From JAAXGI01 sp965206975 (GTDB lineage Bacteria; Gemmatimonadota; Gemmatimonadetes; Longimicrobiales; Gaopeijiaceae): 64,000 bases of DNA. How positions within the stretch are numbered: position 1 is the stretch's first letter; each line of letters starts with the position of its first letter. A model generated the notes under the pieces. The model saw only the letters and a program-made list of their open reading frames with translations. It searched no databases and was not told where the DNA came from. This document shows positions 18,057 to 27,321 of the stretch, in pieces. The position numbers were made by a program, and so were the translations under genes. The DNA lies in the NCBI GenBank assembly GCA_965206975.1, contig OZ242253.1:1488001-1552000 (forward strand), written 5' to 3'.

Positions 18057-18988
18057 TTGCCCATCTCAACGGGCGCGAGCGGGCGCTCGAGCCCTTCGGC
18101 TGGACGGGGCGCAAGGCCGAGTGGATCGCGCTGGCGTGCCTCCACAGCGGTGTGTTTACCCGTGCCCAGCTCTCCGCCTGGCTCGGGATCGATCGCTGGC
18201 AGGCCCTCCGGTTCGTCCGGGCCCTGCTCGAGCGTGGGCTCGCCGCCGAGGAGATGCTCGAGCGCCGGAAGGTGTGCCGGATCTTCGGGCGCGGGATCTA
18301 CCGCGCGCTCGGCGCCGAGGACATCCGCCACCGCCGGGACGCTTCGGAGGAAGTGCTGCTCCGCCGCCTGCTCTCGCTCGACTACGTGCTCGAGTACCCC
18401 GGACGCCCGTGGCTCCCGACCGAGCCGGAGAAGGTCGGCGCGTTCGAGGCGCTCGGCATCGAGCGCCGCCTTCTGCCCTCGCGCCTTTATCGGGGAGCGT
18501 CCGGCACCACGCGGCGTTACTTCCCGGTGAAGCTGCCGGTCGCGCTGGACGCCGAGCGCGCCCTCTTCGTGTTCGTCGATCCGGGATACGAGAGCGCCAA
18601 GGCGCTCCGCTCCTGGGGCGCTCGGCACCGCGGCCTCTGGAAGGCTCTGAGGAAGCGGTGCCGAACCGTCGGGGTCGTGGCCGTCGTCCGCACCGTGAGG
18701 GAGTTGGAGCGGGCCGGGACGATCCTCGAGAACTGGACCAACGGGTCCGGAGCATCCGACTCCTCCGGCCCGTCCGAGTCCGGAGAGGCGGCTCGCCGCG
18801 AGATCGCCCGGATCGAGCGCGCGATCCTCGAGGGGGACGACCGCACGCTCGACGAGTACGGGGATCTCCAGGCCGGGCTCGAGCGGATCGTCGAGTTGAA
18901 GGAGCTCCAGCGGACTCGACGCTCGCGGGCGGCGATCGATTGCTTCGCCACGTGGCGCTCGACCCGGCTTCCCGGAGGGTGGTCGTGA
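18053..18988 (+). CDS. Winged-helix protein of the conjugative element, function unknown
   Basis: 311 residues from a GTG overlapping virB8. Residues about 15-75 look like a winged helix (TRAQLSAWLGIDRWQALRFV, ALLERGLAAEE). The rest is Arg-rich with FPVKLPVALD and FVFVDPGYESAKAL. It recalls replication-relaxation-type HTH proteins found in transfer regions, but the match is weak. Lying inside the operon, just before a palindrome-rich spacer, it could bind that spacer as a relaxosome or regulatory protein (inference). No relaxase motif (a tyrosine with an HUH triad) is seen. Confidence 0.6.
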   Translation: MIAHLNGRERALEPFGWTGRKAEWIALACLHSGVFTRAQLSAWLGIDRWQALRFVRALLERGLAAEEMLERRKVCRIFGRGIYRALGAEDIRHRRDASEEVLLRRLLSLDYVLEYPGRPWLPTEPEKVGAFEALGIERRLLPSRLYRGASGTTRRYFPVKLPVALDAERALFVFVDPGYESAKALRSWGARHRGLWKALRKRCRTVGVVAVVRTVRELERAGTILENWTNGSGASDSSGPSESGEAARREIARIERAILEGDDRTLDEYGDLQAGLERIVELKELQRTRRSRAAIDCFATWRSTRLPGGWS

Positions 18989-19217
18989 ACGCCGATCGGC
19001 GGGGGTCCGTGCCGATCGGGGAGTGCACATCAGACAATTGGGTGCATGTGCGCCGGGAGGCGGTTCCCCGGCGAATATGCATTCCTTCCTATGTCGTTGG
19101 TGGGTTTGCGTTTGCGGCCGGGCCGCATGCGCGGCCGCCCGGCCCCGACGGTGTCGGGGCAAAACGGGAGCGACCCACCCGATCGGCATGCCCCGATCGG
19201 CTCCCCGGAGGGCTGGC
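18989..19217 (+). promoter_or_regulatory. Palindrome-rich spacer before the coupling-protein gene (operator or oriT candidate)
   Basis: The 8-bp palindrome CCGATCGG occurs four times, at 18992, 19012, 19179 and 19193, in two pairs spaced 20 and 14 bases apart. Between them is a perfect 8-bp stem with a 3-base loop (GCCCCGAC/GTCGGGGC, 19142-19160), followed by AAAA. This is the only sizeable spacer between virB2 and virB11, where the genes otherwise overlap or nearly touch. It could bind a regulator, end transcription, or be the transfer origin. Confidence 0.5.
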
Positions 19218-21332
19218 ATGTGCACAGCCATGCCATCCCCCGCTCTGGAGTCGCTCCCGTCCATCGATCCCTACGGGAAGGTTGACACTGCGATGAGGCG
19301 GGCCGCGACGCTCCTCCTCGCCGGTGCCGCCACGGTGGCCGCCATCGCGCACGCGTTCCGGGCGCCGTTCCCCGGCAGCGGCGAGAACCCCGTGCTCGAC
19401 CTCATCGCCTACCACGATCCGGCCTTCCACACGGTGATCCGCGTCTGGTACTACGCGGCGCCCGCCGTCGCCGTGGTGCTCGCCGGGAGCCTCTGCCTCT
19501 CGGTCTGGAGAGTCTGGCTTCAGCCCCGGGTGGGAAGGGGCGGCCGGGGCAAGCTGCCTCCCTGGCCGGCCTCGCCGAGCGATGCGGCGCCCTCGGTCGT
19601 GGTCGGCGAGCTCCACCATCCCGTCGCCCCTTGCGAGAGCGAGCGGCCGTCCTGGCTCGTGATTCCCGAGAAAGGGCTCTACACCGGTGTCCTGATCGTC
19701 GGCGCCGTCGGCTCCGGCAAGACCTCGGCCTGCATGTATCCGTTCGCGAAGCAGCTCCTCTCCTGGCAGGCCGACCGGCCGGAGCGTCGGGCCAGCGCCC
19801 TGGTGCTCGAGGTCAAGGGCGACTTCTGCCATTCGGTGCGGGGGATCCTCGAGGAGGCCGGGCGTGGGGACGACTACCTGGAGATCGGGCTCGACGGCGC
19901 CTGGCAGTGGAACCCGCTCGACGATCCGCTGCTCGACACCTACTCGCTCGCCTACACCGTCTCCACGCTGATCAACCAGCTCTTCGGCAAGAGCGGCGAG
20001 CCTTTCTGGCAGCAAGCCTACACGAACCTCGTGCGCTGGATCATCGAACTGCACCGGCTCCTGCCGGGGGGCTGGGTCACGCTGCAGGACATCTACCGCT
20101 GCACGATCGATGCGGGGCTCTTCGCCGAGAAGATCCGCGAGGCCCAGTACCTGGTGGCAGCGGCGTGCCCGGCCTACGCCGTGATCTCACGCAAGGAGCT
20201 GGTCGCCCGCCCCGAAGCGCTGAAGGACTGGGTCTGGAGACGCGTCCCCGGGGAGGAGAGGGCGATGTGCCGGCTCGACCCGGTGCTTCGCGACCGGCTT
20301 GCGGAGCTCAAGATCGCGTTCGAGACCGAGGAGGCCGAGGGCGGGGCCGGGAGCGAGCTTCGGGAGCAGGTGGAGGCGATCGAGCGCTGGTACCGGCACG
20401 ACTGGATGGCGCTCGACCCCAAGGTCCGCACCTCGATCGTGGAAGGCATCTCGGTGTTCCTGTCGCTGTTCGACCAGCCGCAGGTCGCGGGTGTGTTCTG
20501 TCCACCGCCCCCGGAATCGGATGCGCCCACACATATATATAAGGACACACCGGACGAGGATGCGACGGCCGTCCGGCCCATGCCGGGCCTTCGACGCCGG
20601 CTGCCGCCCCTTGCCGAGCTGATCGAGGGGGGCCGGGTCCTGGCCCTCAACATGCCCGCGGGCGCGAACCCCGCGCTCGGACGCGCGATCGGCGTGCTCC
20701 TGAAGAACGCCTGGATGCAGGCGCTGCTGCGCCGGCCCGCGGTGGCCGCCCACCGGCCCGGCCGCTACCTCCGGCCCGCCGTCTTCATCTGCGACGAGTA
20801 CCAGGCGTTCGCCACCGTAGGACAGGACGATCCGTCGGGCGACGAGAAGGCGTTCGCACTGACCCGGCAGTGCCGCTGCATCCCGATCGTCGCGACGCAG
20901 TCCATCTCCTCGCTCCGCTCCGCGCTCTCCGGCACGGAGGCCTGGCGGACCCTGGTCCAGACGCTCCGCACCCGGATCTTCCTGTCGCTCTCCGACGAGT
21001 CCTCGGCCAGGATCGCCTCGGACATGTGCGGGAGCGTCATGAAGACGCAGCCCTCCTACACGTTCACCGAGACCACGGGCCGGCCGGAGTTCTCGCTCCT
21101 CTCGGGCCGGGCGGGCGGGGGGAAGGGCACGATCGGGGCGAGCAAGTCGTTCCGGCAGGCACGGGAACCGGTGTTCACGCCGCGGGAGTTCACGCTCCTC
21201 GCCAACTACCAGGCGATCTGCCTGCCCTACGACGGCGCGCAGGCTCTCCCGGCGCGGCGCGTCTACCTGAAGCCCTACTACCTGCCGCGCGAGACGGGCT
21301 ACTGGCGGCTCCGCGAGGAGGGACGGCTGTGA
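19218..21332 (+). CDS. virD4: VirD4/TraG-type coupling protein
   Basis: 704 residues from the ATG at 19218, chosen for the GGAGGG five bases upstream; ATG 19230 or 19293 are alternatives. Two membrane segments are at about 30-50 and 80-100. Walker A VGAVGSGKTSACMYPF is near 160, VLEVKGDFCHS follows, and Walker B FICDEYQAFATVG is near 522. RQCRCIPIVATQSISSL completes the family signature. It brings the relaxase-DNA complex to the channel. A local AT-rich patch (20530-20545) inserts a short His-Ile-Tyr-Lys stretch in a variable loop. Overlaps virB11 by GTGA. Confidence 0.92.
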   Translation: MCTAMPSPALESLPSIDPYGKVDTAMRRAATLLLAGAATVAAIAHAFRAPFPGSGENPVLDLIAYHDPAFHTVIRVWYYAAPAVAVVLAGSLCLSVWRVWLQPRVGRGGRGKLPPWPASPSDAAPSVVVGELHHPVAPCESERPSWLVIPEKGLYTGVLIVGAVGSGKTSACMYPFAKQLLSWQADRPERRASALVLEVKGDFCHSVRGILEEAGRGDDYLEIGLDGAWQWNPLDDPLLDTYSLAYTVSTLINQLFGKSGEPFWQQAYTNLVRWIIELHRLLPGGWVTLQDIYRCTIDAGLFAEKIREAQYLVAAACPAYAVISRKELVARPEALKDWVWRRVPGEERAMCRLDPVLRDRLAELKIAFETEEAEGGAGSELREQVEAIERWYRHDWMALDPKVRTSIVEGISVFLSLFDQPQVAGVFCPPPPESDAPTHIYKDTPDEDATAVRPMPGLRRRLPPLAELIEGGRVLALNMPAGANPALGRAIGVLLKNAWMQALLRRPAVAAHRPGRYLRPAVFICDEYQAFATVGQDDPSGDEKAFALTRQCRCIPIVATQSISSLRSALSGTEAWRTLVQTLRTRIFLSLSDESSARIASDMCGSVMKTQPSYTFTETTGRPEFSLLSGRAGGGKGTIGASKSFRQAREPVFTPREFTLLANYQAICLPYDGAQALPARRVYLKPYYLPRETGYWRLREEGRL

Positions 21333-22312
21333 AGCGGGCGAGCGGGATCGGGCACCTGAAACCGTTCCTGCCGGGACTCGGGGCCGTGCTCGAGGACCCG
21401 GAGGTCTCGGAGCTCATGATCAACGGACCGGGGAACGTCTGGGTAGAGCGGGGCGGGGAACTCGAGGCCCTCGACGCGCCCGAGCTTACCGCCGCCGCGC
21501 TATACCGGGCGGCGATCCACATCGCCCGGCCGCTCGGGCTCGATCCCGCGGCCAGACCCGTCCTCGACGCGAGGCTCGACGACGGCTCCAGGGTCGCCAT
21601 CTGCACCCCGCCCGCGAGTCCCCATGTGGCCATGACGATCCGCCGCTTCGGGGGCCGCGCGTTCTCCGCCGAGGACCTCGTCCGCCAGGGATCCCTCCCC
21701 GAGACGGTGTTTTCCGCGGTGCGCGACGCGCTCGGCGCCCGCCGGAACGTCCTGGTGTCGGGCGGCACCGGCTCGGGGAAGACCACGCTCCTGAACGCCC
21801 TGATCGAGCTCCTCCCCGAAGAGGAGCGGATCGTCGCGATCGAGGACACGCTCGAGCTCCGGATCGATCGGACCAACTGCCTTCGGTTCGAGGCGGGGAC
21901 CGTCGGTTCCGAGGCGCCCGTCTCGATCCGCGATCTCGTCCGCCACGCGCTCCGCCACCGGCCCGATCACATCGTCGTTGGAGAGGTCCGGGGCGGCGAG
22001 GCCGCCGACCTCCTGCAGGCCCTCAACACCGGCCACGGCGGATCGCTCACCACCGTCCATGCCAACAACGCCCGCTCCGCGCTCTCACGCCTGGCCAGCT
22101 GCGCCATGCAGGCCGGCGGAGCGCTTCCCTGGGAGGTCACCTGCCGGGGCGTGGTCGACGGGATCTCCCTCGTCGTCCACATGACCCGGCACCGGGGCCG
22201 GCGGTTCGTCGAAGAGGCGCTCGAGGTCCGGGGCTACGACGCGGCCGCCAACCGTTGGCTCACCGAACCCGTCTGGAGGAAGCCCGATGAAGAACGAACA
22301 GGAGAGAAGTGA
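21329..22312 (+). CDS. virB11: VirB11/TrbB-type traffic ATPase
   Basis: 327 residues from a GTG overlapping virD4. VSELMINGPGNVWVERGG is the usual N-terminal signature. Walker A SGGTGSGKTTLLNAL is at about 145, then IEDTLEL, Walker B HIVVGEVRGGEA, and the His box LNTGHGGSLTTVHANN. This hexameric ATPase docks on VirB4 and switches between pilus building and transfer. Complete. It overlaps the start of the small acidic gene by 26 bases. Confidence 0.93.
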   Translation: MKRASGIGHLKPFLPGLGAVLEDPEVSELMINGPGNVWVERGGELEALDAPELTAAALYRAAIHIARPLGLDPAARPVLDARLDDGSRVAICTPPASPHVAMTIRRFGGRAFSAEDLVRQGSLPETVFSAVRDALGARRNVLVSGGTGSGKTTLLNALIELLPEEERIVAIEDTLELRIDRTNCLRFEAGTVGSEAPVSIRDLVRHALRHRPDHIVVGEVRGGEAADLLQALNTGHGGSLTTVHANNARSALSRLASCAMQAGGALPWEVTCRGVVDGISLVVHMTRHRGRRFVEEALEVRGYDAAANRWLTEPVWRKPDEERTGEK

Positions 22313-22517
22313 ACGCATGCCGGGCGAAGGGAAGGTCATCCGCATCGAGACGCTCGACGAGTTCGACCGGGAGCTCAGCCGAGACGGCGGCGAGGCCCTC
22401 GCGGTCCCGGGGGCATTGGCCGAGGAGTACGGCCTCTTCCCCGAGGACGTGGGGAGCGAGGACGAGATCCGGGACGCCTCGGAGGATCCGCACGGCCCCG
22501 AGGAGGACGGCCGATGA
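22287..22517 (+). CDS. Small acidic protein of unknown function
   Basis: 76 residues, very rich in Asp and Glu, with VIRIETLDEFDRELSRDGGE near the start. It overlaps the end of virB11 and its stop overlaps the ArdC start (ATGA), so it is translated in the same run. No family recognised. The acidic charge and position next to ArdC allow an anti-restriction or DNA-mimic role, but nothing in the sequence proves it. Confidence 0.62.
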   Translation: MKNEQERSERMPGEGKVIRIETLDEFDRELSRDGGEALAVPGALAEEYGLFPEDVGSEDEIRDASEDPHGPEEDGR

Positions 22518-23548
22518 AACACGACGAGTATCACCGCCAGTTCGCCGACGCGATCATCGAGCAGATCCGCCAGGGCACGGCGCCGTGGCAGAAGCCCTGG
22601 GGTCCGGGCGAGCGCGTGCTCCCCGCCAACGTCGGCACCGGCCACTCCTACTCCGGAGGGAACAGCCTGCATCTCGCGGTCGTCCAGCAGGAGCGCGGCT
22701 ACGCCGACGTCCGCTGGGGCACCTACAGGCAGATCCAGGCCCGCGGCGGCCAAGTCAGGAAGGGCGAGCGGGGCACCCGCATCCTCTCCTTCCGGGACCA
22801 CCGGAAGATCGCCGTCACCGACGGACGCGGACGGCCCGTCAGGGACAACGAGGGCAAGCGCGTCTACCGCCACGAGCGCCTGCCCACCCCCATCGTCCGG
22901 CAGTACAACGTGTTCAACGCCGAGCAGGCTGACGGGCTGCAGGCCCGGCCGACGCCCACGGCCGAGCCACTCTGGAAGGTCCATCAGGAGGCTGAGAAGG
23001 TGCTCCTGGACAGCAGGGTTCCCGTCCGGCACGTGGCGGGGGACCGCGCGTTCTATTCGCTGAACAACGACGAGATCACTCTCCCCGAGCGGATGCAGTT
23101 CCCCTCGGCGAACCACTACTACCAGACGGCGCTCCACGAGCTGGGGCACAGCACCGGCCATCCGGAGCGGATGAACCGTGCCACGCTCACCCAGGGGATG
23201 GCTGACGGGTTCGGTTCGCCGGCCTATGCGAAGGAGGAGCTCCGGGCCGAGATCAACGCCATGATGACGGGCGAGCGCGTGGGGGTCGGCCACGACCCGA
23301 GCCGGGGCGCCGCCTACGTCGAGGCGTGGGTCGCCGCGCTCAGGGAGGACCCCCGGGAGATCCGCCGTGCCGCGGCCGACGCGCACAAGATCTCCGACTT
23401 CGTCATGGCCCGGAGCCGCGAGCGGCAGGCCGAGCGCGAGGCGGCTCCGGTGGCAGCCGCCCGCAGTCCAGCTCCCACTCCACGACACGTCCGGCAGCCG
23501 GAAATTCCGCTGCCGGTTCCGACCCGGAGCTTCGGCCCGAACCGCTGA
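22514..23548 (+). CDS. ardC: ArdC-like antirestriction protein (ssDNA-binding plus zincin peptidase)
   Basis: 344 residues. The N-terminal ArdC domain has WQKPWGPGERVLPANV, YSGGNSLHL and GQVRKGERGTRIL. The C-terminal part is zincin-like with ALHELGHSTGH (HExxH) and a downstream YAKEELRAEINAMM. ArdC proteins bind ssDNA and shield incoming conjugated DNA from host restriction. This location, at the end of a transfer operon, is typical. A broken copy of the C-terminus lies at 4733-4882. Complete. Confidence 0.9.
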   Translation: MKHDEYHRQFADAIIEQIRQGTAPWQKPWGPGERVLPANVGTGHSYSGGNSLHLAVVQQERGYADVRWGTYRQIQARGGQVRKGERGTRILSFRDHRKIAVTDGRGRPVRDNEGKRVYRHERLPTPIVRQYNVFNAEQADGLQARPTPTAEPLWKVHQEAEKVLLDSRVPVRHVAGDRAFYSLNNDEITLPERMQFPSANHYYQTALHELGHSTGHPERMNRATLTQGMADGFGSPAYAKEELRAEINAMMTGERVGVGHDPSRGAAYVEAWVAALREDPREIRRAAADAHKISDFVMARSRERQAEREAAPVAAARSPAPTPRHVRQPEIPLPVPTRSFGPNR

Positions 23549-23570
23549 GGCCGAGGAGGCAGCCGAATAG

Positions 23571-24454
23571 ATGTTCGACCGCACGATCGAAACGGACCCG
23601 CGTCCCGCCGCGCCACCAAGCCGCAATGCCTACCGCATGCGGGACGGCCATCGTCGGGAACACGCCGCGAGCAGGGATCGCGGGTCCATCTCCTTCCGCG
23701 CCCGCTCCGAGCGGGCGCTCGCCGATGTGGGCATCTACCGCTGCGTCTCGTTCCGGGACGTGGCCGAAGCTCACTTCGGCGGCCATCCCTACACCACCCG
23801 GCGGGCCGTGAACGCCTGGATCCGCGAGGGCCTCGCCAACGAGTCCCCGCCAAGGGACCGAAGGGCAGGCCGTTCAAGGTCGTGACGCTTACCCGGAAAG
23901 GGGCCGCCGCCGTACGGGACCTCTCCGCAAGCCAAGGCCTGGACCCGGGGCAGCACATCAGGTCCGCCACGCGACTCCAACAGTCCCAACTCGCACACGA
24001 CACGGCCATCTACCGGGCCTGCGGCGTCGAACGCCGGCGCTTGCTCGAACGGGGCGCCACCATCCGGCGCGTGCGCCTCGACAACGAGCTCAAGGGCGCC
24101 GTCGCGCGCCGGAGCGAGTCCGCGCGGGCGAAGGACGGCCGGCGGGCCGCGGACGCCGAACGGCACCGCGCCGCCCGGGAGCTGGAGCTCCCCATCGACG
24201 CCGACGGACGCGTGCTCTACCCCGATGCGCAGATCGAGTACACGGGCGCCGACGGGCGGAGCGGACGCGTCAACGTCGAGGTCGCCTCGGGCCACTACCG
24301 CCAGGGATCGGTCCGGGCCAAGGCCGCCGCCGGGTTCCGGATGCACGCGAACGGACCGGCCGGGAGAAAGGTGCTCCGGGCACTCGGCTATAGCGAGGAT
24401 CATGGCTCCATTCGGGGGCCGGCCGAGCGGGACCCGGCCGCGATCGAGCTCTAG
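23571..24454 (+). pseudogene. Winged-helix mobile-element protein, split by a frameshift
   Basis: The first frame (23571 to about 23850) holds a winged helix: FRDVAEAHFGGHPYTTRR, then AVNAWIREGLANE. The second frame picks up just before 23850 with KGPKGRPFKVVTLTRKGAAA and continues to 24454. The latter contains HDTAIYRACGVERRRLLERG, and a beta-rich YPDAQIEYTGAD with RVNVEVASGHYR near the end. The frames meet at a CCCCGCC tract near 23855. Restoring one base gives a protein of about 290 residues, resembling replication-relaxation-type HTH proteins of conjugative elements. It could be a sequencing error, decay, or programmed frameshifting. Exact role unknown. Confidence 0.6.
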
Positions 24455-24457
24455 ACG

Positions 24458-24772
24458 ATGCAACCCTGGAAAATCAGCGTCGGGCTGACGGCTGCACTCG
24501 TGGGCTCGACCGTCCTGCTCGCCGGACCCCGCCTCGAGTATCTAGCGCCGTTCCGGTCCGTGATCCTCGTCGACTACGGCGTGAGCATCGCCCTGCACCT
24601 GGGGTTGGCAGTGAGCACCATTGCAGCCGCCGTCTACGCTGTTGCACGCGCCGCCGGGCTCGCTGACCTGGGACGCCGCGTCGATCTCGCCGAGCGCTCC
24701 GTCCGGCGCGGCGAGGGCGATCCGGAACTCGCCCGCGCCCTTAAGAGGGACGCCGAGGGCGACTGGGACTGA
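24458..24772 (+). CDS. Small two-helix membrane protein
   Basis: 104 residues starting three bases after the preceding stop. Two hydrophobic segments (VGLTAALVGSTVLLAG and ALHLGLAVSTIAAAVYAVA) are followed by a charged tail with RRVDLAERSVRRGEG. Last gene of the transfer-operon strand, with an oppositely directed kinase gene beyond. Family not recognised. Confidence 0.6.
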   Translation: MQPWKISVGLTAALVGSTVLLAGPRLEYLAPFRSVILVDYGVSIALHLGLAVSTIAAAVYAVARAAGLADLGRRVDLAERSVRRGEGDPELARALKRDAEGDWD

Positions 24773-24816
24773 ACGGCGGGATAACCGCGCCCGGTTCAAC
24801 TCGCTCGTGCGGCCTC

Positions 24817-27141
24817 CTACGCCCAGTCCGGGCTCGCCATGCTGTAGCCGACCCCGTGCTCGGTGAAGATGTAGGCCGGGTCGGCGGCGTCGTCGCCGAG
24901 CTTTGCCCGGAGCTTCTTGACGACGGTGCGCACGCGATCGGTGTCGTCCGAGCCCCGGCGCCCCCACACCTGTCGGAGCAGCACCTCGGTGGTCATCACC
25001 CTGTCCGCATTGAGCGAGAGGATCCGGAGGAGGTCGAACTCGGTGGCCGTGAGCGGGACGTCGCGGCCGGCCACGCTCACGCGGCGCCGGCCGTAGTCGA
25101 CAGCGAGCTCCCCGAGCTCGAAGGTCTCGGGCTCGGCCCGGCTCCGGCTCCGGAGCGCCGCCTGGACGCGTGCAACGAGCTCGGTCGGCGAGAACGGCTT
25201 GACGATGTAGTCGGCCGCGCCGCTGTCGAGCGCCCGCGCGATGGTCTCGTCCCGCCCGTAGCCGGAGATGAAGATGACCGGGAGATCGGCCAACTGGGGG
25301 ACCCGCTTCATCAGCTCGATCCCGTCCGTGCCGGGGAGCATCAGGTCGAGGAGGACGAGGCCGGGCTTTTCGGCGCGGATGACGCTGGAGAGCCCGTCCG
25401 GATCGCCCGTCACGAGCGGGGCGTAGCCCGCATCGGAAAGGACATTCCGCACGTAGCGCAGCGTCTGCGGGTCGTCGTCGACCACGAGGATGCGCGTCTT
25501 CTCCTTCCTCTCCCCAGCCGGGCGCGGCCGGGTGCTGTGTGGGGCTGCCTCGGGGGCGGCCTCTCCGGCCGCCGGGATCGTGAACGTGAAGCGCGCGCCC
25601 TGTCCCGTCCCCCCGCTCTCGGCCCGGATGCGGCCGCCGTGCGCCTCCACGAGGCCCTTCGAGATCGCGAGGCCGAGCCCGGTGCCTCCGGCGAGCCCGG
25701 TGCGCTTCCTGAAGAGGTGCGGGAGCCGGTCGGGCGGGATTCCCCGGCCCTCGTCCGAGACCGAGAGCGCGATGTAGCCGCCCTCGCTCGCCCCCTCGAC
25801 CCGGATCGGCGACGATGGCGGAGCGTGGCGGGCCGCGTTCGAGAAGAGGTTGTTCAGCACCTGCACGATGCGCTCCCGGTCGGCCATCGCCCGCGGGAGG
25901 TCCGGCGGGAGGTCGATGAGGACGGCGTGCCGGCCTCCGCCGCTCAGGAAGGTGGTCCTGGCCCTGTCCACCAGCGCCGCGACGTTCGAAGGCTCGGGCG
26001 CGACGGTGAGCGTGCCCGCCTCGATGCTCCCCGCGTCCAGGAGGTTCGCGATGAGGCCGCGCATGTGGTCGGCCTGCCCGTCGATGATGCGGAAGAACTG
26101 GAGCATCTCGGCCTGGAGCGGGACGGGCGCAGCCCCGAGCACGGTCGCGGTCGAGCCCTTGATCGAGGTCAGCGGGGCGCGGAGCTCGTGGCTCACCATC
26201 CCCAGGAACTCAGCCTGCTGCCGCTCGAGCTCTTCGAGCGGCGCGAGATCCTGCATGGTGACGACGACCGACACGACCGCTCCGTCCCCGGAACGGATCG
26301 GCGTGACGTTGATGAGCGTCCGGACACTCCGCCCGTCGGGCACCGACAGCTCGACCTCCTCGGCCCGCATCGTCGTGGCGTCCTCGAGCTGCCGGGCCAG
26401 GGGAAGCTCCTCGAGGGAGACCTCCCGCCCGTCCGCGTGCCGGCACGTGATCACCTCGAGCAGCTGCTCCGGTGGACGGCCCGGCGTGCGGAGCCCCTCG
26501 ACGATGCGCCGCGCCTCGCGGTTGAACGAGACCGGATGGCCGGTTCCCGCGTCGAACACCGCAACCCCGACCGGCGAGGTCTCGATGAGCGCCGCGAGGT
26601 CGGCCCGCGCCCGCTCGACATCGCGGTGCGTGCGCGCATTGGCGACCGCCGTCGCCGCCTGCGAGGCGAACAAGACGAGGATCTCCTCATCCTCGCCCGT
26701 GAACGCCTCGCCGTCCTCCTTGTCGCTGAGGAAGAAGTTGCCGACATGCTCGCCCCGGTGGCGCATCGGGGTCCCCTGCAGCGTCTCTGCGCTCCAGGGG
26801 GTCGGGGAGAGGCCGAGCGACCGAAGGCAGCTGGGCAGATCCGCCACCCGGAGCGGCTTCGCCTGGTCCCGAAGGTGTTCGAAGAGCCGCCGCCCGTCGG
26901 GCCACTCCACCACCTTCCGGTGCTCTTCGGGAGAAAGGCCGGATGTGACGAAGTCCTGGACCTCTCCCCGCTCGTCGAGCGTCGTGATCGCGCCGGAGCG
27001 GGCGCCGGTGAGCACGCGGGCGCTCTCGACGACCTCCTCCAGCACGGTGGCCAGGTCGAGGCTTGCGCTGATGCGGAGAATCGCGGCGCTTAGCCGCGAG
27101 ATGCGCTCATCGGAGGACCCGGTCGGGTCTCGACCGTTCAA
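24817..27141 (-). CDS. Hybrid GAF-PAS histidine kinase fused to an OmpR-type response regulator
   Basis: 774 residues. A GAF domain (about 15-175) and a PAS domain (about 180-305) precede the H-box MVSHELRAPLTSIKG with H318. The HATPase follows: N-box NNLFSNAARHA, SDEGRGIPP and GTGLGLAISKGLVEAHGG. A receiver domain starts ILVVDDD with phospho-acceptor D599 in VLLDLMLPGTDG and ends in DYIVKPFSPTEL. An OmpR/PhoB winged-helix DNA-binding domain fills about 670-770 with LTATEFDLLRIL and VLLRQVWG. Sensor, kinase, receiver and DNA-binding output are thus one chain, which is rare though known. No membrane helix, so the signal is probably cytoplasmic. It ends convergently with the transfer operon. 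Confidence 0.9.
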   Translation of the reverse strand: MNGRDPTGSSDERISRLSAAILRISASLDLATVLEEVVESARVLTGARSGAITTLDERGEVQDFVTSGLSPEEHRKVVEWPDGRRLFEHLRDQAKPLRVADLPSCLRSLGLSPTPWSAETLQGTPMRHRGEHVGNFFLSDKEDGEAFTGEDEEILVLFASQAATAVANARTHRDVERARADLAALIETSPVGVAVFDAGTGHPVSFNREARRIVEGLRTPGRPPEQLLEVITCRHADGREVSLEELPLARQLEDATTMRAEEVELSVPDGRSVRTLINVTPIRSGDGAVVSVVVTMQDLAPLEELERQQAEFLGMVSHELRAPLTSIKGSTATVLGAAPVPLQAEMLQFFRIIDGQADHMRGLIANLLDAGSIEAGTLTVAPEPSNVAALVDRARTTFLSGGGRHAVLIDLPPDLPRAMADRERIVQVLNNLFSNAARHAPPSSPIRVEGASEGGYIALSVSDEGRGIPPDRLPHLFRKRTGLAGGTGLGLAISKGLVEAHGGRIRAESGGTGQGARFTFTIPAAGEAAPEAAPHSTRPRPAGERKEKTRILVVDDDPQTLRYVRNVLSDAGYAPLVTGDPDGLSSVIRAEKPGLVLLDLMLPGTDGIELMKRVPQLADLPVIFISGYGRDETIARALDSGAADYIVKPFSPTELVARVQAALRSRSRAEPETFELGELAVDYGRRRVSVAGRDVPLTATEFDLLRILSLNADRVMTTEVLLRQVWGRRGSDDTDRVRTVVKKLRAKLGDDAADPAYIFTEHGVGYSMASPDWA

Positions 27142-27321
27142 GGCTCCACTCCCGCCGTAGGGTCAGGCGGAGCTCACGAGGCTCCGGCCGGTCGTCCCGG
27201 CCGCCTTCTGCCGGACCGCAGGGGAGTGGAAAATAGCGTGTTTCGGGCGTCAAGTCACGAGCAGGACACGAACCTCGACTCCAAGACACAAACCGCTCAC
27301 AGAATATCGGTTAGCTATTCA

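Noticed and set aside
24856..27160. Two long forward frames of 745 and 436 codons opposite the kinase
   Set aside because: They are antisense shadows of the high-GC kinase gene, with compositionally biased Arg/Ser/Pro sequence and no domains.
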